Below, piece by piece: positions 10,673-22,140 of a stretch of 64,000 nt of DNA. Positions within the stretch are counted from its first letter, which is position 1. Each line of letters begins with the position of its first letter. The notes below the pieces were generated by a model that worked only from the letters and a program-made list of their open reading frames with translations, was not told the DNA's origin and searched no databases. Position numbers and translations under genes: made by a program. The DNA is taken from assembly GCA_034440575.1 (NCBI GenBank), contig JAOTOL010001476.1:1081501-1145500 (forward strand), in the 5' to 3' direction. This DNA comes from Imbricaverruca yamaguchii. Taxonomy: Eukaryota > Arthropoda > Thecostraca > Neoverrucidae.

Positions 10673-12059
10673 CGTAGCTCGACCGCCCCATTTTCATGCT
10701 CTCTTCTTGCGCTTATGGCTAACAACAAAATGCGATACTGAAAAGAACTACCATCACAGTATAAGTACATTCAAGTTCACAATTCTCGCTGGACTTTGAA
10801 CTCTTTTCACGACTAATGGATGCGTTTGTAATACTAGGTTTACCTTCTTGATGCGAGTGAAACCATTAGTATATTACTGTTCAAACAAAATTTCTTCAAT
10901 TTCCGCTATGTGCGTATGTGTGGGGTAGGTGCAAGTTCATTACAGGGTCACTAATGGCTACATGGTGTGCCCTAGTTTCCAAGATATAGTACCAAATGTC
11001 CGTGAGATGTCATCCGTTGTTCACCAGTGTTGATGGGGAGAAAGAATAGAACACCGGTGCAAATTATCCCGTAAAAGAACATTTTGAAATGGCCGAAATC
11101 TGCACGGGGTCATTGTGAGTTCACCAATCTATGCTTTTGCACAATTCAGATTGTTGTTCATTGAGTTGAGTTTTTCCCCTTAGACATTCTTCATGCATTT
11201 ATATTTTCATGGCAAGTTACTTGAATGTCCAGGTTTGAAAGGTTTGATTTTATTAAGGTTGCCAGATATAGCCATACTTAGTACTGATTGGCCCACAGAC
11301 GTTTTTAAGGTAGTGTTCACCTTACAAGTCTGCACCAACTGCTAGTAAGAACGAAGCCTACCTGCTGGCCGATGAAGAAATAATTATCATGATTATTGTG
11401 GGAGAGGATGATAAAGGGAAAGACGGATGACCGCTGGTTGAAGATACGGTCTGTGGGAGAGAATGATTGGCAAGCTGACGGAATGGGGAAAAGAAAAACG
11501 CTATAAATAATAACATGATATTGTGTTCGTCCTCCGGGCCTCATCAGTCACCTCAAACATTTGTGCAGTGCACATCGTGCACTTTATAATATTTGCCACT
11601 TGAAAGGAAATGCTACAACTGCATCACGTGACACCCGGCTGAAACGGAATGAAAGCGCATATGTTGAGGACCAACAAAGCAGTGCAAAATAACTGATAGG
11701 TAACAACACACGGCACCTCATAAAGTCATAACGTGTTCAGACTTAGGGCCGCAACGGCCCATCCTGAATTCATTTCTATAACTAGCTATCTTGTTCCCAC
11801 GTTTTCTGGTGGCTAAGAAATCGGGATAACCGCTTAGCTTTGACGCACCTCATCTATGATTAAATAACAACGCTTCCAGATTGGCTACTGAACTGAGACT
11901 CCAGTTAGGTGTTCTTTTTTACCTTTCTGATTTCCTTTGTCTTCGGATGTGTTTTAAGGCTCCAGCCACTTTTTTGCTTGGGGCTCGTCACGTGTTTGCG
12001 ATCCCGACTTTACAACAAATAAAGTTCTGTTACTTTTGTTGTGCACCGACGATAATTTG
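10673..12059. other. AT-rich spacer, nothing recognised
   Basis: Unique, AT-rich DNA without coding signal or recognisable element. Confidence 0.5.
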
Positions 12060-13445
12060 TAAGGATCGGCGCCTTTTCGCAGACCCCGCAGTGTTCATTT
12101 AGTGCCCTGTCTTTTCGTTCCTTTTCTAGGACCATGTCGATTTTTGAGGGACCTAGCCTGTTTTTGAGGCCCCATGCTGTATCAAACCCCGCTGTGCTTT
12201 GAGGGACCGCTGTGTCTTTAATTTTGGCTCTGGTGTGTATATTTAGAGTAGCAGAGTGTCTTACGGCAATGCCGTCTTTTCCAGACTCGGCAAGCTTTGA
12301 AGCGACCGATGCATTTTCGTTCTCCAGTTATGCTCTTTGAGACCCGCTGTTTTTTTTTGCCGTTCCTTGCTCATATTTGTGGGACTCCAGCACGATATTA
12401 GGGGCCCCGGTGTAATTTCTTTGGATCCCGTCTCGACGTTTCGGGCCCAGTCGCGTAGTTCCGGGAGAATCCGACTTCAGTTTTCTGGGCTCGACAGTTT
12501 TTGGTGACTTATTGTGAACAACGTAAAGTCCGAGCTAAGGCCTTCTTTTCCGGGCCCTCGGCGACATTTCTTTATTTTTGTGTCCCGCCGGGAATTGTCG
12601 AGCTCCGGAATGTTTTTTTTTTCGGTGCCGTACGTTATTTGTTAAGACATCTCGTGGAATGTTTTGACAAAGGGGTGATTTTCCCGGCTCGAACATTTAT
12701 TTTTCGGAACCTCTCTTTATTTTTTAATGTTTTGGCTTGATTCTTGTCGGGTTGCGATGCGACTTTCGGAACACGCTGTGCTTATTTGGGGACATCGACG
12801 CAAATTTTTGTGAGCCCCGAGGGAATTATTGATGCCTCGACCAGAACGTACGCGACTACCGACGGGAATTTTTGGTCCCATGTGCGACATTTGGAGGTGG
12901 GGGTGTTGGTGCTAGTTCATAGGTCGCGTTGTGCTAATCTGACCCCAGGCCCAGACTAATTTTAGCGTTCCCCGGTGCAAATTTTAGAGCCCGAAGCAAG
13001 TTTTTTTTTGGTGTCCGCTGTATTTATTCATAGCCCCTAACTATGGGGGCCCCGACGCGAATGTATCTTGCCCTAGAACCATTTTTGTGGACCCAGGCGC
13101 AATTTTTTGGTTCTTGGAAGCCTGGCTCGTTAGGACGGGGGGATATTTTTTCTCTTTAGCATGCCACTGCGGCTGCTCAATGAGTTTTTTACTTTCAACC
13201 GATGGCACCCTTCAGAGCAAAAAGGCCCTCAGGATAATTTTATTTCGTGACCTCTTCTGAATTGTCCGGTGCTCGGGTGAATTCGATAGACTCCCTTTGT
13301 GATTTATTGGGGCCGACTTCTATTTGTGTAAGCCTCCTGCGCGATATTTGTGAGCCCCAGTGCGATTCTTGGGGCTCCCGGTGCATCTTTTTCCGTGCTC
13401 CAACGCACTTCCTTCCGGGGCCCGACGCCTTTTTGGGTTCTTGAT
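12060..13445 (+). repeat. highly diverged ~25-35-bp interspersed-tandem field
   Basis: The stretch repeatedly alternates a T-rich run (ATTTTTGTG, TTTTTTGG) with a GC-rich piece such as GGGGCCCCGACGCGA, GAGCCCCAGTGCGA or GGGCCCGACGC. Spacing is irregular at about 25-35 bp. It reads as an old, decayed minisatellite rather than coding DNA; short open frames here follow the repeat and have no family similarity. Confidence 0.55.
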
Positions 13446-14447
13446 GTAGTAAGCTGTAGCCTTCATTATTGTATATATGCTACAATAATGCATTATTGAA
13501 ATAAGTATTTGATGGGTTACACCCAAGGTTATTCATATTCATATAGTGTGGTCTATTTGCTTCGGCGTGATATCATGCGGAGATGTGTTGAGGTTCGCAT
13601 AATGTTTTATAGTTCGTTCGATGGTACCTCTGGGTGACCGTTTTCAGCTACGCAAATTTAAAATGAAGTCGGCTCATTTACGTCCGATGGCACCGCTAGG
13701 TCGTCACTCTGACCTCAGATGAACCCTCTACCACTTCTTCGACTTCAGATGGCCGCTCTTCTACTTTAGACAGTCCCTGGTCACGATGCTGCCCCGAATA
13801 GCAAGGTTGAATCACTGAATGAAATAGTGCATAGTATGAAATGAACTTTTTGATAATTGCATTCTATTTTAGCGAGATGCAGACCCAGAAATTGTCACAC
13901 GGCGACCATGTCCGAAGGACACAATTTCGAAAATGCAGAAAGAGACTGAGAACGAGAAAGAGAGAGAGATAGAGAGATAAAGAGAAAGAGAGATGCAGAG
14001 GCACAGAGATCCAAGGATGCAGATACGCAGAGATGCAGAGATACAGAGCTCAAGAGATCAAGCGAAACAGATATCAAGAGAGATGCAGAGAGATCAAGTG
14101 AGATGCAGAGAGATCAAGAGATGAAAAGAGTGAGGGAGAAGGGAGAGAGGAAAAGGAATATATGGATATGGATATCAATGCATGTATGCATATATATATA
14201 TATATATATAGCTGTAGATGAAGGCATACACCTGCATTTAGATATAGAAATATAGGTTAGGTATATGCTGCGCATTCAGTTGTTCTTGTGCCTCCTGTTC
14301 GCCGATGTTAAATTCACGATAATTTTGCAGGATTCGCAGGCGTTTCGGCGCCGGACGCCGGCAGCCGTCCCAGAGATTTGTGTTTCGCGACGTCACCCCT
14401 CGCCGAAGAGCGGACATCTATTGACTTCTAGTGATCAAGCCATCTCC
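13446..14447. repeat. spacer with GA-rich and TA microsatellites
   Basis: GA-rich simple sequence (GAGATGCAGAGAGATCAAG type) spans roughly 13920-14150. A (TA)n run lies at about 14188-14211. The remainder is unique non-coding DNA. Confidence 0.7.
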
Positions 14448-14507
14448 TGCCACAAACACACAAATACACACACACACACACAAATACACACACACATACA
14501 CACACAC

Positions 14508-14604
<97 letters not shown>

Positions 14605-14612
14605 CATTCACA
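14448..14612 (+). repeat. (CA)n microsatellite
   Basis: A long CA dinucleotide tract with ATACA and AAATA interruptions at its left end and an uninterrupted ~70-bp core at about 14527-14597. Confidence 0.97.
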
Positions 14613-16482
14613 CTCACGCTGCATATTACTAGGTGCCGAGCTCGGCTGCGGCTCAGTCACCTATCGGTTAGTTAACAACAGAACTGGGTCACAACGTCAT
14701 CTAGTCTGTTGCGACGGCATAACATCTGGCTGCTTATCCCCTGGTTCTCTAGATCTATCAGGAAGACATAAATAAGTCAGAGCGTCCCTCCTCGATCCTC
14801 CGCAATATTCATGGCCACCCAATGTTTTTTTCGGTAATACCTTGACAAATGGCACATCCCTATGTTTGTTGATTGTGGATGAGAATACCAGAGGTAATTG
14901 TGAACTGAGTACTCTCATTTACTTCATACTGATTCAGTGCTCCATTAGAAATCGCAAGATCGCCATTAGTTAGCCGTTTCTAGATCAGCTCTGCTTGACG
15001 CAGGCTGGCCGTTCAGATCGCGGCCAGCTCGTCTCTTCGGGGAAAGCCGAGCCGGGCTACGACGTCGAGCGCCCGGCTACGCAGGCTGGGAATCGGAAGA
15101 CTGCAGTGGCGGACACAGTTCTTGAACTATTCGTCATTTTGTCAAAGTGTATACTATCTTCAGATATGTATGCTGTTGCGCTGTTGGCGCATCATCTTTT
15201 CCCTGTCACTGTCATATGGAGGTGTCCTTTGAGATCAGGCTGAAGACGCCACTGGCAACGTGCACATGTCACTGGATACGGCGAGGGTGAGGCACTATAT
15301 CGTGCGGTCGTCGGGGAGCGGAGGGGTAGCTGATGCGTGGTCTTCCTACGCGGGCTTGAGACTGGGCTGCTGGGAATTGACACCAACGGATCGTCTGGCT
15401 TATTCAATGGCCGACGTGGTTGACTGGTTTGAGGTCGATACACATACGTATAATGCAAGGTGTTGAACGATATGTCAGATGTATGGCTTTTTAACTTCGA
15501 AATCATACTGCTCGCATGCAGCATGCAGCTAGGAGAACATGTAAGGCAATTCATAAAATCAGTTACTCAGTGTGCATGGGCCACGGTAATTCGAATTTCT
15601 ACCTTAAACAGCGCAGCGTCGCATTTGTCGTCCCATGAAAAAGCTGTCCAGTTTCGATATGTGTCCAATAGATTTCGAGATGGAGGGGATGGATGGAGGG
15701 GGAAAATCCACCCCATAGATTCAGGCCTAAACGAGCCCCACTTTAGTGAATGTAATAAATGCACAGACACCTCTGGTCTTCTTAATGCAACTACATTTAA
15801 CAATATACTGAGCACGCCTGTGATCTAACGTAAGGTATGCTTACGTTTAGCTACTCCGAAGTGCGCTTGTGCATGCAAACATGGATAAATTCCCTTGCAT
15901 CTGGGTATGCACATTTTCGCATATTCACGTACATTTGCGCTGACTTATTTTCATATACGCATCTTTGGCCTGCATACATTTGCGCTCACGTACATTTGTG
16001 CATGTGTGCTTTCGTGCTTACGTAGACTTGAGTATGCGCACAATTGGCATGCGTAAACGTCAAAGCACGCAAAGCCAATGAAATGCAGCATATTCACACA
16101 AACTGATTCGGCCGGGCGCACTTTCCGGGATCATCAGGTGACTCGCAGTGCATGTACAACACTCGGTGCTTGGGAACATGAGGGTCGAAACAACAAAAAC
16201 AAACACTCCACAGGGAAGAGGTGACAAATCCCTGCCGATACGGGATCAGACACAATAATTCCTGCGCTATAAACATGATAGCGGCCTGCCACCTTCATAA
16301 CATTACGCTATATTGGCCCTCACAACCTGGGGGTGTGGGGCGAATGTTTCACCTTTTCCTTTTCCTAGGCCTGTCTATGATTGGGAAGTCGAAAATTGTT
16401 TTGGGAGAAGAGGGACGATAGATTGCCCAGGCATGTTCTTTACAGTTAATAACATAAAACCCTGGTTGCGACCTGTGGGGAT
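14613..16482. other. spacer; faint repeats at 15840-16080
   Basis: No gene is recognised. From 15840 to 16080 a loose theme of GCATACATTTGCGC / CACGTACATTTG recurs, consistent with an old minisatellite. Everything else is unique DNA with short open frames. Confidence 0.45.
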
Positions 16483-16735
16483 TACCACCTATGGAGGTTA
16501 TGACCTGTGGAGGTTATGACCTGTGGAGGTTGTGAACGCTGCGGACTTTTGGAGGTTACGACTTGTGGAGGTTATGACCGCTACGATGTTGTGGAGGTTA
16601 TGACATGCGGAGGTTGTGAACGCTGCGGACTTGTGGAGGTTATGACTTGTGGAGGTTAGGACCGCTGAGATGTGTTGAATTTGTGGAGGTTGCGAGCTGT
16701 GGAGGTTGCGACCCGTAGAGGTTATGATACGTCTC
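16483..16735 (+). repeat. ~15-17-bp minisatellite
   Basis: About 15 diverged copies of a unit like TGTGGAGGTTATGACC, with variants GAACGCTGCGGACT and GACCGCTACGATGT. Confidence 0.85.
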
Positions 16736-17662
16736 CATTCCTGCACTGTTAGTACAGCTTTGACATTGTACCTGCCATTATCTACCACTTTTCATTCTTG
16801 CCACGTCTCTCTCTGCAAGCCTGAGCTCTAGCTACATTTCTGCAGATTTAAAAGTGTATTGAGAAAAGACCAGGACTTACAACTCTTCTCGAAACATGAA
16901 CTGCACTTCGGGTGTAGACACTGAATGAAACAGCCCGATGACATCCTAAAACCATTACTCAAGCGATACGTGGTTCTGCCACAGCATAGGAGTGAAATAG
17001 GACGCACGCATATTCCTACTGTTGACATCGGTTAGACATGGACTAGCTTTCCTGCTTACGTGAGCGCGTCGACATAACCAATTAGGGCCATATCAATGCC
17101 ACTGATAATTATTCTGTGCGTTGGCGTTCATCCTGCAATATCTCCACAAAGCTACACTGATGGCTCGACTGTAGCATTGGACTGAAAAGTGGAAGATTGA
17201 GTCACGTAGGGGGAGGGGAACACACCCGGAGCACTGCGATGCCGGAGTTGACTAAATTTATTGCTTGATGGGATTTAGGTTATATAACTATACTGCGCCA
17301 CTATATACGCACCTAATAGTAATAGCCGGGGACAACAGCTTAACTTCCTCACGACCCCAGAGAATGTCTTGAACACGGCTATGCCGGACACATCCAAGCT
17401 TATTTGTTGCGGCGACTGAGACATCCACATGACAGGTCTGAACACTTCGTCACAATTTATAGACACCGCATCGGCACGTTTTGTAAGATAAATGGTGCAA
17501 AGGTTTGACCTCCTTAATACTTGGCGGTATGCATATCCATATTCCAATTTACGTGGAGAAGAAAAGGTGCCATACAATCCCAGCAGTGGTCATTTAATTA
17601 TTGTTTTCATCAGTGAAGCAATAGTACCAAATCACGGAATTGCAAGCATATAAATTCACATT
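16736..17662. other. spacer, nothing recognised
   Basis: Unique DNA without coding signal. Confidence 0.5.
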
Positions 17663-17785
17663 GATGTGGGAAAAGGTATAACAAATTTCGGCGCGCTGTC
17701 GCGCGCCGTTCTTTCATTATCTATAGAAAACCTCAGGGGGCGGGGCGGTTGAAGACCCACCCGCCCACCAGGCGGCGCGGGTTAA
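17663..17785 (+). mobile_element. right-end fragment of the TTAA MITE family
   Basis: GATGTGGGAAAAGGTATAAC through GGCGGCGCGGGTTAA matches the right end of the MITE at 2165-3016 in the same orientation, including the GCGCGCTGTCGCGCGC near-palindrome and terminal TTAA at 17782-17785. The left part of the element is missing. Confidence 0.7.
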
Positions 17786-18029
17786 GAGACAACCTGAAGT
17801 TGATCAGAGATCAGTTCGAGGCGCACGCGATCTCACGGAAGATGTGGTACCGACGGAGGCATCCGGCCAACTCTCCAGACCAGAGTCCACTGTTATCTTC
17901 CTATGGAATCACCGAAATGCATCGACCCTGCGGTAGTTGGAGAGGGTAACGGGAGATGATTGAAAGGCACCGTGATTCGTTCGACCTCAAATAGACTGAT
18001 TGGATGTGATTGTGGCTTTACGACGCGTT

Positions 18030-18157
18030 CAGCAGCTGATGCCATAAGGCGTCGCCCGCCTCTCACCCTGGCAGGAAGGGCGGGTATCGCGGGGAATCGA
18101 AGCCCGTACCCCTGGCTTGCCAAACGCTCAGCTGAACCACTGAGCTGCCGACTCCCC
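18030..18157 (-). mobile_element. tRNA-derived SINE (family A)
   Basis: On the - strand a tRNA-like head reads GGCAGCTCAGTGGTTCAGC (box A) and GGGCTTCGATTCCCC (box B). The following body GGTGAGAGGCGGGCGACGCC resembles the body of the SINE at 34690-34941. The acceptor stem does not pair well and a non-tRNA body follows, so this is a SINE and not a tRNA gene. Confidence 0.65.
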
Positions 18158-19100
18158 GTTCCACCTCAAGTGACACTGCTGGCAATCTGTATATCTGTAT
18201 ATCTATCCGTATATCTACCTCCACCTACCCTGATATGTATGTGCACATTACAGGCTGCGCGCTAGGGTGTGAACTGTGATCCTGGTCATGCTAATAATGT
18301 CCAGTGAACCATGATGCCTCTGCGCAAATATTATATAAATGTTCTTCGTTGGAGGTTCCTGTTGCTGTGCAGGATGCCGCTTTCAATTGTAGCATCCTGG
18401 AAGATGTGTCGTACGTGAACTTGCTATTTCGAAGACAGTCATTAGTCGACGGAAGCGATTTATATTATGCACCCGGCGTTCGACTCGATAGAACAACTCT
18501 GAAAAAGGCACTATTGGAGTAAAAAACAAAGTGCAATAAGTTACTTTGGCGATGCCGCTCGTTCGTACACTCGATGATAGGAACAATATGAATGGCGTTC
18601 ACTTCGCAGCAATCGCTGTTCGGGCTTCCCACATGACATCGTATTTCAATCCATTGAGAGGATCCAAAGTGCAACAAAACACACACATATACCCACATAC
18701 GCCCAACGTGCTGACGAAAGATCCAGACCCTTACAACTCCTATGATGGATCGGCACTAAAGCGATTCAGTCGCATGTACCAAGACATATATATGTCTCGG
18801 TGAATCAGCCATCAAAACAAAATACAATACCACAGCCACTGATAAATTATCAAATGATCTAGTCATGTTACAACCCACCCAGAGTAAAAACACAAGTCCT
18901 CATAACTTAATAAAATAGCTAGGTGGCCCACTTCCTGTCGATTCATGGCAGGAATACAGCAACCAGAGGCAACTGTGGCATCAGCCAAGTTCAGTGTCCA
19001 CTCGCCATGACGTCAAACCTTAGAGCCCAGAGCTGGTGTCATTAGTCGGTCTGAGTGACGGAGTCAGTGTCAGAGTCCGGAGACCGAGTCACTGACTATG
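18158..19100. other. spacer with a small TATC-type microsatellite
   Basis: ATCTGTATATCTGTATATCT simple sequence lies at about 18187-18225. The rest is AT-rich and shows no gene. It is downstream of the Gal3ST stop codon on that gene's strand, so it could include 3' untranslated sequence, but no poly(A) signal could be assigned. Confidence 0.45.
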
Positions 19101-19271
<171 letters not shown>

Positions 19272-19309
19272 CAATGCTTGACAAGCTGCTCTACTGTATA
19301 TCGCTGCCT

Positions 19310-19957
19310 ATGTCGCGACGTCAGCAGGCCTGGTCGTCTGCACCGACCTGATGTCACCAGACCGTGTCGTCTGCACCGACCTGACGTCCCCGGACCTTGT
19401 CGTCTGCACCGACCTGATGTCACCAGACCTTGTCGTCTGCATCGACCTGACGTCCCCGGACCTGATCATCTGTATCGGCCTGATGTCACCAGACCTTGTC
19501 GTCTGCACCGACCTGACGTCCCCGGACCTGATCATCTGTATCGGCCTGATGTCACCAGACCTTATCGTCTGCACCGACCTGACGTCCCCAGACCTGATCA
19601 TCTGCACCGACCTGACGTCCCCAGACCTGATCATCTGCACCGACCTGACGTCCCCAGACCTCATCATCTGCACCGACCTGACGTCCCCAGACCTGATCGA
19701 TCTGGAGCCGGAGCCGGAGCACCAATGTCTTGACAAGTTGCTCTACTAGCTAATCGTCTGCCTACCGACCTGACGTCCCCAGACCTTATCATCTGCACCG
19801 ACCTGACGTCCCCAGACCTGATCATCTGTATCGGCCTGATGTCACCAGACCTGATCATCTGTATCGGCCTGATGTCACCAGACCTGATCATCTGTGTCGG
19901 CCTGATGTCACCAGACCTGATCATCTGTATCGGCCTGATGTCACCAGACGTGACCGT
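19310..19957 (+). repeat. 33-bp minisatellite next to the Gal3ST stop codon
   Basis: About 17 units of 33 bp (GACCTGACGTCCCCAGACCT, then GATCATCTGCACC) with variants GATGTCACCAGACC and TGTATCGGCC. It is interrupted at ~19702-19760 by the second GGAGCC tract. It ends about 65 bp from the Gal3ST stop codon (20020-20022) and so probably lies in the 3' untranslated region or 3' flank of that gene. Because 33 is a multiple of 3, long open frames result; they are not genes. Confidence 0.93.
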
Positions 19958-20019
19958 CTATGCCCGGTCGCCCGCACCGACCTGCCGCCACCAGCTGGGC
20001 GGCCGGGGGCACCGTGGGA

Positions 20020-20659
20020 TCACCTGCCCTGGACAGTGGTGGTCGGCTCGTCGATGCCGAGCAGTCGGTAGACCCGTCGGCCGACGGCGAGCCGCTGCCG
20101 CTGCGAGTCGCGCACCAGGTCGGTGTAGCTCAGTTCGGCCATGCCGAGTCGCGAGCACATCCAGCCGCCGGCGTCGCTCAGCCGGTAGCCCCGCACGCGG
20201 TCGGTGATCTCGTGCTGCTGGCCGGCCAGCTGGGCGCCCTTCTCGACGGACGCGACGCACCGCTGCCGCCAGAAGAGCCGGCGCGCCACGAGCGTCTCGG
20301 CGCGCGCCACGAACTGGTCCACCGGCAGGCGGGCGATCTGGCGCGCCAGCCGGCGCACGAAGTGGCGGTAGAGGATGACGTCGAGCGCGAGGAACTCCTC
20401 GAGCGCGGCGCGCTCGGCGTCGCTCAGGTGCGTGCGGAACGAGTCGAAGCGGGCGTTCTTGACCAGGTAGGCGACGTCGTCGGTGGACCAGCACATGAGG
20501 TCGCGCAGCAGCACCAGCGACTCGTCCATCATCTCGGCGATCATGACCAGGTCGAACGCCTGGTCCAGTTCGGTCAGCATGGTGTCCACCAGGCGCGGCT
20601 CGCTGACGATCGCCGGGTCGTAGCCCAGGTCGAACGCCATCTGGTTGCCGCCGAATCGT
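20020..20659 (-). CDS. galactose-3-O-sulfotransferase, terminal exon
   Basis: The last exon of a Gal3ST gene. Its acceptor is CATCTCCAACAG on the - strand, with the exon starting at 20659 in phase 2, and its stop TGA is at 20022-20020. The 212 residues read from RFGGNQMAFDLGYD through FDLVMIAEMMDESLVLL, then an LMCWSTDDVAYLVKNAR segment. These are the hallmark C-terminal blocks of galactose/galactosylceramide 3-O-sulfotransferases (Gal-3-O_sulfotr family). The enzymes move sulfate from PAPS to C3 of galactose on glycolipids or glycoproteins in the Golgi lumen. Third-position GC is very high, unlike the surrounding introns. The exon end YTDLVRDSQRQRLAVGRRVY is where the family usually stops, so the C terminus looks complete. 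Confidence 0.9.
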
Positions 20660-22140
20660 CTGTTGGAGATGGGCGCGTGACGTCATGCGCGGCAGTGACG
20701 TGGCACACAACGACGTCACAGACCGGAAGCCTCTGCTGTATTGGCTCGATTAGCATCGGGACGCCCGGGGGAGGAACTCGACGTACATTTGAGGTAGTAG
20801 CTACAGTAGTCATTCTCGGTTTTATCCACCACTCTCCCGATGCGCTTCTATCCCCCACTATCACCCTTCCGATGCGCCCTTACCCCCCCCCCACACACAC
20901 ACACCACCACCACCACCACCACCACCACAATCACCACCTTCCAACACTACAATCTGCATCCACCCAATGCTTCAGAGGAAAGTTAGCCACACGTCAGACA
21001 GACTGATGCATTTGCACCTTCAACAATCATAAGACAATGACAACAAAAGTAATATAATTGTGAATTATTGTCACGGGCTTTCTTCTTCCAAGTACCGCAC
21101 TATTTGTTCTTTACAGAATGAGGGGAGTTTTGTAGAAGGAACAGGTAAGTGCGGGATAAATATATACATTTTATTGGCTGCGTCACTTGCACCTCATACC
21201 AGATCGGATCAGTATTCAGGTGATTCGAATCCCACTAGCAATAGTCCTTTCTTGAGCCGAAACTGAGTAGCCAAGCACACAATTTCCATGTTGATACATT
21301 TTTGGCATTTTTTTTATTTTTGGCCAGATTTTACCATGAAGACAATACGAAACTTTTATAAAAGCTTCCCACCACATTCTGCCAGGTGTAAATAATCAAT
21401 TTTGAACAATTCTGCATTCATAGAACAGGCATAATTAAAAGGTAACACGAATTCATATGACTGAACTCAAACAACTATGTGCCTAGTATAACCACCAGCA
21501 ACACGACCAACAGTGGCAATCAGTGACGCCTTTTATTGACAGTCTTCTTCACGACTCTTTTATCATTAGTGCTAACGCCTCGACCAATGTCATCTCAGAC
21601 TTCATCATTTTGCTCCCAAACTGTCTTCAACATCAGCTTTGCTAGTCACTAAAACGGCGGATTTTTAACTGTCGTGCTAGTTTATCGAGGCCACTCACAG
21701 CCAGGGCGGCTGGGCGCACGTGGGAAGTCTGCTGCATTGTTGGCTGGATGCTATTATATCGGAAATGGCGAATGTGAATGGATATGGATGTCGACCAGAA
21801 ATGCACACGGATGTGAACAAAAATTGGAGCTTTCCCGCCATCTGTTTGTAACACTTGATGCACCTGGCAGTAGTGAAATTCATACCATGATCTTCTCATT
21901 CGAAGGCCTGCTCCTTGTATCGGTGTGGTGGATAGGTAAGAACGCAAGTAAAGTGCTGATAATGACTGACGGTGGAAACTCTGAGGGCTGGGGGTTCGGT
22001 GAGAGGATCACCAGCGGGACAAAGGGGGCTGAAATTGATCTGCGGACAAAAACAAACGTTGGTTTATCTATCTGAAAACATATTTCCAACTTTTTTATTG
22101 ACACATCGCTAAAATATGTCCAAAATTTTGCTGCAGAAGT
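20660..22140. other. Gal3ST intron 2, exon-3-proximal part
   Basis: Intron 2 runs 28103 to 20660 on the - strand. This part holds a (CAC)n tract at about 20895-20935 and otherwise unique AT-rich DNA with no recognised element. Confidence 0.6.

Noticed and set aside
8212..10799. Six overlapping open frames of ~780-850 codons on both strands
   Set aside because: They follow the stop-free 9/10-bp repeat. Composition is only the repeat peptide ([13 protein letters not shown] and so on), with no signal peptide, family or splice context.
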